Notes under the pieces: generated by a model
What the model saw: the letters and a program-made list of their open reading frames with translations, nothing else
Database searches by the model: none
What the model was told of the DNA's origin: nothing
Source of the DNA: Microascus cirrosus
Lineage: Eukaryota; Ascomycota; Sordariomycetes; Microascales; Microascaceae
Direction: 5' to 3'
Assembly: GCA_030271035.1 (NCBI GenBank)
Contig: JAMBUN010000302.1
Location: 62,001 to 126,000, forward strand
Length of the DNA stretch: 64,000 nucleotides
Translations under genes and position numbers: made by a program
In this document: one piece after another, positions 58,519 to 64,000 of the stretch
Layout of the letters: every line of letters starts with the position of its first letter
How positions within the stretch are numbered: the first letter of the stretch is position 1

Positions 58519-59943
58519 TTACTCTTCGTCATCCTCAAGAGGCTCAAACTCCGCAAGCTCATCCTCATCCCACTCCTCTCCTACAATGCTCTTCCAAACC
58601 CTCCCCCACATGCCCTTCTTTTGCACCAGCGCAAGCGCCAGGATGACGGGCAGATGCCACACGCTCGCCCAGAACAGCCCCCTTGCGGACCCAGCATGTC
58701 CCTCATGCTTCCAAAACCTCACTGCCTCGCGCGCGAGCCACGCGTTGACGGGCAGGCTCGTGAAAGCGAAGGACCACGAGGTCACGTCCGTGAGGCAGAG
58801 GCCCAGGCAGAGCGGGTAGAAGACGAGGGAGTAGCGCAGGGCGACGCGGGCGTTGCGCTTGGGGTTCGTCCAGGCGAGCATGCGGAGACCGGCGGCCTTG
58901 TACTCCTCGCGGATGGGCCACGAGAGGGCCATGAAGTGGGGGAACTGCCACGCGAAGAGCAGGGAGGCGAGGAGCCACCCGCCTAATGAGGAGCCATCAG
59001 GGGCGAGGAGGAGTTCGGCGGGTGAGGCGGAGGTGGCGGTTTCGCCCGCCGCGGCGGCCCAGCCCATGAGGGGCGGGATGCCGCCGACCAACGCGCCAAC
59101 CCAGGTATTTGCCGCCGTGACAGCCTTCAGGGGTGTATACAACCCCGCATAAAGCGCAATGTTCGATGCGCCTAGGAAGGAAACAGTGGGGTTAACCCCA
59201 AAGTAAAGCCCGGAAATCCCCAATGCCGCACACACGAACGCAAACGCTATCGCCCCCCCCCTTGACACCAGGCCCCTTACAAGCGGCCTATTCCTCGTAC
59301 GAGACATCTGCGCGTCCGTGCCCGGCTCGTACAGCATATTCAGTGCGTTGGCAGACGCGGAGCAAAGGGTCGTCCCCGCAGTGAGGAAGAGGAGGGTGAG
59401 GGGCGAGAGGGAGGGTGTGTCGGCAAGGGTCGGGGTCAGGAACGCCGGGACGGGATAAAGAGCGTATGGGGCCATGGCGGTGAGGGTGACGAGGACGGTG
59501 AGACGAGGTTTCGAGAGTGAGAGGTAGGCGGATAGCGAGCGCCGGATGGAGTGGGCCGGTTGCGAGGCGGCATGGGATGAGAGGAGAGAGGAGGCGTCCG
59601 GGGGGTGGGTGATGTCGGCGGAGGCGGAGGAGGCATTGCGGCGGGCGGCTCGGCGGCGGTGGGGGAGGTCCTTCGGGGGTTCTTGCTTCGAGGTCGTCGC
59701 GACCTGCGGGTTCGAGCTCGCGCGATTCGTGAGCCTGTGTGAAGAGAAGAACTCCGGGGTCACCCGTGCGGTCGTGGACGGTACCGAGTCGGCGCGTAGG
59801 GTAGAGGCGGGTCGGTGGGACACCAAGGGGAGAGGAGGCCCCACGGCCGTGAAAGAGAGGAACTTATCGCAGTTCCATTGTCGCGCGGGGGCTAGAAGCC
59901 GCGGGAGTGAGCGTAAGGGAGCCGCGGTTGCCGGGCGTAGCAT
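58519..59943 (-). CDS. cox10: Protoheme IX farnesyltransferase, mitochondrial
   Basis: Converts heme B to heme O by adding a farnesyl group, the first step to heme A for cytochrome c oxidase, in the mitochondrial inner membrane. A single exon encodes 474 residues. The first ~135 residues form a long Arg/Ser/Ala-rich presequence and linker. The UbiA-type prenyltransferase domain starts at SLSKPRLTVLVTLTAMAPYA. It contains the allylic diphosphate/Mg-binding motif NALNMLYEPGTDAQMSRTRN with RPL (about 199-221), and the second loop YTPLKAVTAANTWVGALVGG with IPPLMGW. Further conserved stretches are WQFPHFMALSW and GLRMLAWTNPKRNARVAL. Nine or so hydrophobic helices are visible. The tail is acidic (EEWDEDELAEFEPLEDDEE). 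Motifs are complete, and the length suits fungal COX10. Confidence 0.97.
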   Translation of the reverse strand: MLRPATAAPLRSLPRLLAPARQWNCDKFLSFTAVGPPLPLVSHRPASTLRADSVPSTTARVTPEFFSSHRLTNRASSNPQVATTSKQEPPKDLPHRRRAARRNASSASADITHPPDASSLLSSHAASQPAHSIRRSLSAYLSLSKPRLTVLVTLTAMAPYALYPVPAFLTPTLADTPSLSPLTLLFLTAGTTLCSASANALNMLYEPGTDAQMSRTRNRPLVRGLVSRGGAIAFAFVCAALGISGLYFGVNPTVSFLGASNIALYAGLYTPLKAVTAANTWVGALVGGIPPLMGWAAAAGETATSASPAELLLAPDGSSLGGWLLASLLFAWQFPHFMALSWPIREEYKAAGLRMLAWTNPKRNARVALRYSLVFYPLCLGLCLTDVTSWSFAFTSLPVNAWLAREAVRFWKHEGHAGSARGLFWASVWHLPVILALALVQKKGMWGRVWKSIVGEEWDEDELAEFEPLEDDEE

Positions 59944-60850
59944 CTCGGGTGCATGGCTCGGGGGAGTCCGGGAGCGCCTAGAGCATTTCGCGCGGCAGGT
60001 CCGACGGATTGGGGCTTCAAGTTGGGGGAGAGACGGAGGGTTGGCAGCGTGGTTCTCGTCGTGGTGATGCTGAAGATCATCCCATGCAAAACTGGGATTT
60101 TGGAAGTCGCGCTTTTCCGATGGAGCCGGATAGCTAGGGTGCCTGGCTAAGGGAAAACTGATGCGATAACCGGGGTAATTAGTATATAGGATCCGGAGCC
60201 GGCTCCCGGAAGGGCGAGAGCGGGGTCACCTCGCCTGGTTAACATGTCAATTCTTTTTCAATTCGGCATCGGGATGCCTTATTCAAAGGGTAAAATGTCA
60301 GCTAGGCTGCTGTATAATTCCACTCTCTCCTTGGGAGGCCAAGCACAGCAACCCAACGTACCATTCGTATACTACCCCTCGCCAAGAGCGCCTCCGGATG
60401 CCGCTCGGCGTTTCCGGTACTTGTACCGAGCCGGACTATAACTGGTACAGACGCGCGAGCATCATACCCGCTCCACCCACAAAGCGCAGGAACTGTCTTG
60501 ACCCCACCGCTTCTCATTTGTGTGCCCCGCGTGCCTCCGCATTTGGGGTAATATTACCTTCGTGAGGGGGAGGGGTTCCACGGGGTCCAGTGGTGTGGAG
60601 AGAACCGTGGCCAAGCAGAGCTCGAGGCGGGAGAGCGCCGCGGCATTGGGCCTGAATTAGCTGGGTCCGGACGGGGCCTGCGGGGCAGCTCTCAGCGGTA
60701 TATATCGTCCCTCGCTTTGTGTCACACCCCTCCGTCCCTCACCAACTTCTCGAGTGCTTTCTTTCTCACATTTACTTCCTGAAACGATACATTTCATCCC
60801 GCACTTCACTATTCTGCTCCTGTGGAAATAAAACCAGAAAATACGTAAAA
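59944..60850. promoter_or_regulatory. Divergent promoter region of COX10 and the transaldolase-family gene
   Basis: 907 bases. A TATATATC box at 60699-60706 lies 145 bases before the transaldolase-family ATG and is followed by a pyrimidine-rich leader. Nothing else is called. Confidence 0.5.
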
Positions 60851-62161
60851 ATGACCACTTTGTTATCTACGCTCAGCGCGCGTACGCGCCTGGACTGCGA
60901 TACCATGGACCTCGACTTCGCGAAGGAGTTCGGTCCCTTCGCCGACTGCACGTCGAACCAGGTGCGCTGCCCTTATCGGGCCATACATTCCAACCAAGTG
61001 TATGAAAACTGACGGGCCAAGTCCATCTCGTATACCGAGGCCTCCAGAACATCACCGGACGGCAAGTACGTCCACGAGGAGTTCATCAAGGAGGCGGCAG
61101 ATTGGGCGCAGAACGCCGTTAATGAGCCCGATGCGAGTGGGGACTCGATCGAGACGCTTGCAGTCGAGTATCTTGTATCGTTCCCCGGTTTTCATTCTTC
61201 GCTTGGAAATAGAGGCCTAACAGAAAATTAGGTCGTCAAGCTGCTCCTGCGCTTTGCGCCCCATGTGCGCAGCTACCTCCTCCTGCAGATCAACCCCAAG
61301 TACGCCTACGACACTAACAAGATCGTGGCCACCGCCGAGCGTGAGTCTCTCTTATCCGAATCGCAAGTCAGGGCTTAAACGGGTAGCGCAACTGACACAC
61401 ACCCCAAGGTATAATTTCCATGACTCAGAAGATCGACTCCAGCTTCAACGTCAAGCGCCTCTGCTTCAAGGTCATCTCCACGTGGCCGGGCCTAGAGGCC
61501 TGCAAGATCCTCGAGGAGAAGGGCGTCGCGACACTAGGGACGGCGCTCTTCTGCATGGAGCAGGCGACGCTGGCGGGCCACGTGGGGTGCACTTACATCT
61601 CGCCGTATTATAACGAGCTGAGGGTGCACATTGACAAGACGTGAGTGACTTTTCATGCCCTATTTCTAGAACGTTCAGAAGAAATTCAGAGGTGGCTGTA
61701 GAATCGGGAAATATGAGAACCAGGGAGACTGACAGCTCCCCAGCTACACCGATAACAACAAGGCGTCGACTCTCCCCCGCGACGCAACAGCTTACTTCTC
61801 CGCCCACCACCACAAGACCCAGATCAAATCTGCCTCCCTCATCACCCCCGAAGAGGCTATGCACCACGCAGGCGTCGACTCCATCACCCTCTTTCCGCCT
61901 ATTATCCGCGCCCTCGCCTCCGCGCCCGCCGAGAGCATGCCCGCCGCCGAGGTCGGCAAGTTCATGGTTCCGCCGACCATCTCGCCTGCTGAGGGGTGGA
62001 AGGTGTATGAGGGAGCGATTCAAGGGGGTAGGGAGGCGTGGGAAGCGGTGTTCGAGAAGAGTGGAGGCGGGGAGAACGCGAGGAAGCTGAAGGAGGCGAT
62101 TGCGGCGTTTAGCAAGGCGCAAGATGACCTGGAGGCGTTGATAAAGAAGGCTGCGGCATAG
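60851..62161 (+). CDS. Transaldolase-family enzyme with aldolase-like active-site substitutions
   Basis: Class I (Schiff-base) aldolase fold of the transaldolase family. Exons are 60851-60961, 61022-61174, 61232-61340, 61409-61640 and 61744-62161 (340 residues). The catalytic lysine is Lys145 in LCFKVISTWPGLEAC. Asp17 (DCDTMDLD) and Asn36 (ADCTSNQ) match conserved family positions. By my alignment, the catalytic Glu of transaldolase (E. coli TalB Glu96) is Gln107 here (LLLQINPKYAYDT), and the TalB Phe178 position is Tyr191 (ISPYYNEL). Both are the residues found in fructose-6-phosphate aldolase. The phosphate-binding Arg after that Phe is replaced by Glu194. So a classical pentose-phosphate transaldolase role is doubtful. 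There is no targeting signal, so it is probably cytosolic. A TATA box at 60699 suggests a regulated or strongly expressed gene. A poly(A) signal follows the stop by 33 bases. Confidence 0.92.
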
Positions 62162-63781
62162 GAGGGTGTCTCACTCACTAGTTACATGTCATAAATAAAA
62201 GACAGAGAAAAATCTACATTGCACAACCCCCAATCTTCTCAGCGCAATTCTCGCATCTATCTTTATGGGGTGATGTGGGGGGAGGTGCTTATTCTTCGCG
62301 CGTCGGGAATTCTATTCCAATCAACACTACTAGCTAGCTTGAAAATACGTAACCCACGGGTGAAGTACGAGATGAGCAGCCAAAGCCGTGAACCCCAGCT
62401 GTGTAGTGTCCAGAGTCTCCCGGTCAACCCTACATGTGGCCAGGCCCTGGCTCTGGCAATGCCCGACAGCTTCCAAGGATGAGATGAAAGCCATATCAGA
62501 TTATATAAAAGAGCACATACAAGTAAATAATGAAGCTGTTCTGTATTTTATATGCTATACCGGCTTGCACATTGTTAGACAATCTGACATTCGGAACAAC
62601 AACCAGTTTGTTCCATTGTTTGTCCAAGCCGGGGATCTACCTGGCTAGGGATGGCGTCGCTTAAGAGCCATGCCCGTGGCGGCTGGACTGAGAGCGCCGG
62701 GCAAGCTTTAACACCTGTAACAGACGAGCTAAATTATACAGGCATTGCCAAAACAGATCAGGGAGAGCGACTTGAAGATAATACCGCCGTCTGCAGTGCG
62801 GAAATGTCACCCTTGTGGCTTCGCCCGATGACATTCCAGCTCAGGATACCTCCTCGCCCAAACCCGTCCCTTTCTTCGTTTCTCGCCTCCCTCCACAGCC
62901 AATAAACTCCCTTTCAACAGAATAGCATATTTTGGTACTTTTCTAGCGGTAGATAGCCGATACTCCTCTCTATTCGTCCTGGCGTGAATATTCTGCCAAG
63001 CTCGTCCAGGAGCTCTCCTCGCTATCCCAACCAACTTCAGTCATATTGCAGCTATACCATTTTAAGCCTTGTCCGTTCTTCCATATATTTCTATAAGAAA
63101 ACGATTCTCTACTAGCTCTCGCAGTTGACTTAGACATGCCTTCCCCTATAATGGTCTTGCCCTGCCTTCTCCCGACACCTGGGTCAGGAAACACTCCCCA
63201 AGCCCTTTGTCTTATCACGCCGCGTCCGTCGCCACTTCACTATACCCTATTCGCTCCTCTTTATCACCTCCGAGTCTGCTTTCTCCGTTCAGTTCTCTCG
63301 TGCCATGACGAAGGCAGTGCCTCATGCCGATATCAGGAGAACAATCACCCTCAGCCCCTTTCTCTCTACACCTTTTTGGCAAGTCTAGGAGACACCTCCT
63401 TTGTTCTCCCGTAGGGTATCAAATACCTCCAACAGCGAGTTTGAGTGACAAAAAACTGCTGTGGCAATCAGAAAATGTCTATTATGGTGACTGCGCAGGA
63501 ATGTCCTCCAAATGGGATCTCACCCCGCCCAGACTCGCCCCCATAAAACTAGGCGCCATCTCGTCCATGACTCCAATTGAAGTTTTGTTAAGATTACCGT
63601 CTCAACGACCCTCTCCTTCAGAGCGCTGTTTCCCGTCTCCTACCCAGGATACCCATTATTCTATCATTTCATCTTCACCTATGACATAGAACTACTATTG
63701 GACTATACCACCATCGATTTTTCTTTCATCTGATCCCTTCCTATCCATTCATCCCTTACACTGAAGGAGAAAACGGCCACA
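62162..63781. promoter_or_regulatory. Gene-free stretch (1.6 kb), promoter and 5' leader of the last gene
   Basis: The right half, from about 62850, becomes pyrimidine-rich, as in long fungal 5' leaders. No recognisable gene lies between. A TATATAAAAG-like box near 62502-62511 may be a core promoter element. Confidence 0.4.
62194..62199 (+). terminator. AATAAA polyadenylation signal of the transaldolase-family gene
   Basis: AATAAA begins 33 bases after the stop codon, within ATAAATAAAAG. It fits the usual position of a fungal 3'-end signal. Confidence 0.5.
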
Positions 63782-64000
63782 ATGCTGTTAAACGACGGCC
63801 CCGTCAAGCGACGGAACCTCATTGTAACCCCCACCAGCGGTAAGTAGACCAACCAAGTCTCTGACTTCCAACTCCTCCTCACTCCCTCTTCCACCAAGAC
63901 CCTCAACTCCATATCTCCGACTACTTCCTCCCCTCAGAGCGCGAGCTCGCTTTCCCCGCCACATCCCCTCCCTACTTTGCCGAGCTGCAAGCCGAGCGCA
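63782..64000 (+). CDS. 5' end of an unrecognised gene (runs off the window)
   Basis: Exon 1 is 63782-63839 and exon 2 starts at 63938 and continues past the window edge. The intron has a GTAAGT donor and CAG acceptor, and the frame continues across it. The first 40 residues read MLLNDGPVKRRNLIVTPTS, then ERELAFPATSPPYFAELQAE. It is preceded by a long pyrimidine-rich leader, which supports a real start. There is too little sequence to name a family. Confidence 0.5.

Overview
The window is nuclear DNA of a filamentous ascomycete (Pezizomycotina). Genes lie on both strands without operons. Most are split by short introns (about 48-130 bases) with GTAAGT-, GTGAGT- or GTATGT-like donors, CTAAC-like branch points and CAG/TAG acceptors. 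Coding sequence is GC-rich. The products (alpha-aminoadipate lysine pathway, GH10 xylanase, GPI-anchored aspartic protease, fungal nuclear-encoded mitochondrial proteins) are typical of moulds. I rebuilt about 22 gene models by joining exons so that reading frame and family motifs both continue across each junction. The species is not identifiable from the sequence alone.

Layout. 1-6805: 3' end of GMP synthase (+), an uncharacterised proline-rich protein (-), mitochondrial ribosomal protein uS8m (+), and a long disordered protein (-). 8593-20594: homoisocitrate dehydrogenase LYS12 (+), mitochondrial elongation factor G MEF1 (-), a yapsin-like aspartic protease (-), a class I aminotransferase (-), and phosphopantetheine adenylyltransferase (-). 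20595-32596: an ADP1-like ABC half-transporter (+), mitoribosomal mS26 (-), the nucleolar GTPase NOG2 (+) with a candidate H/ACA snoRNA in its long intron, and a GH10 xylanase (+). 32856-47247: an alpha/beta hydrolase (-), FAT1-type very-long-chain acyl-CoA synthetase (-), PIG-S/GPI17 (+), a Kelch-BTB Ral2-like protein (-), and a 1-Cys peroxiredoxin (-). 49101-64000: an MFS sugar porter (-), a Myb/SANT regulator (+), COX10 (-), a transaldolase-family enzyme with altered active-site residues (+), and the 5' end of an unrecognised gene (+).

Functional themes. Several unlinked housekeeping genes serve mitochondria (uS8m, MEF1, mS26, COX10). mS26 and NOG2, one for mitochondrial and one for cytosolic ribosomes, share a 407-base divergent promoter. 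FAT1 ends in a peroxisomal targeting tripeptide. I see no secondary-metabolite cluster, intact transposon, tRNA or rRNA gene. Three gene-poor stretches (28.4-30.9, 43.0-46.4 and 51.5-56.7 kb) hold no gene I can support.

The two observations most worth follow-up are the two-hairpin H/ACA-like RNA in NOG2 intron 4 and the transaldolase-family enzyme. In the enzyme, two positions that separate transaldolases from fructose-6-phosphate aldolases carry the aldolase-type residues (Gln107, Tyr191).
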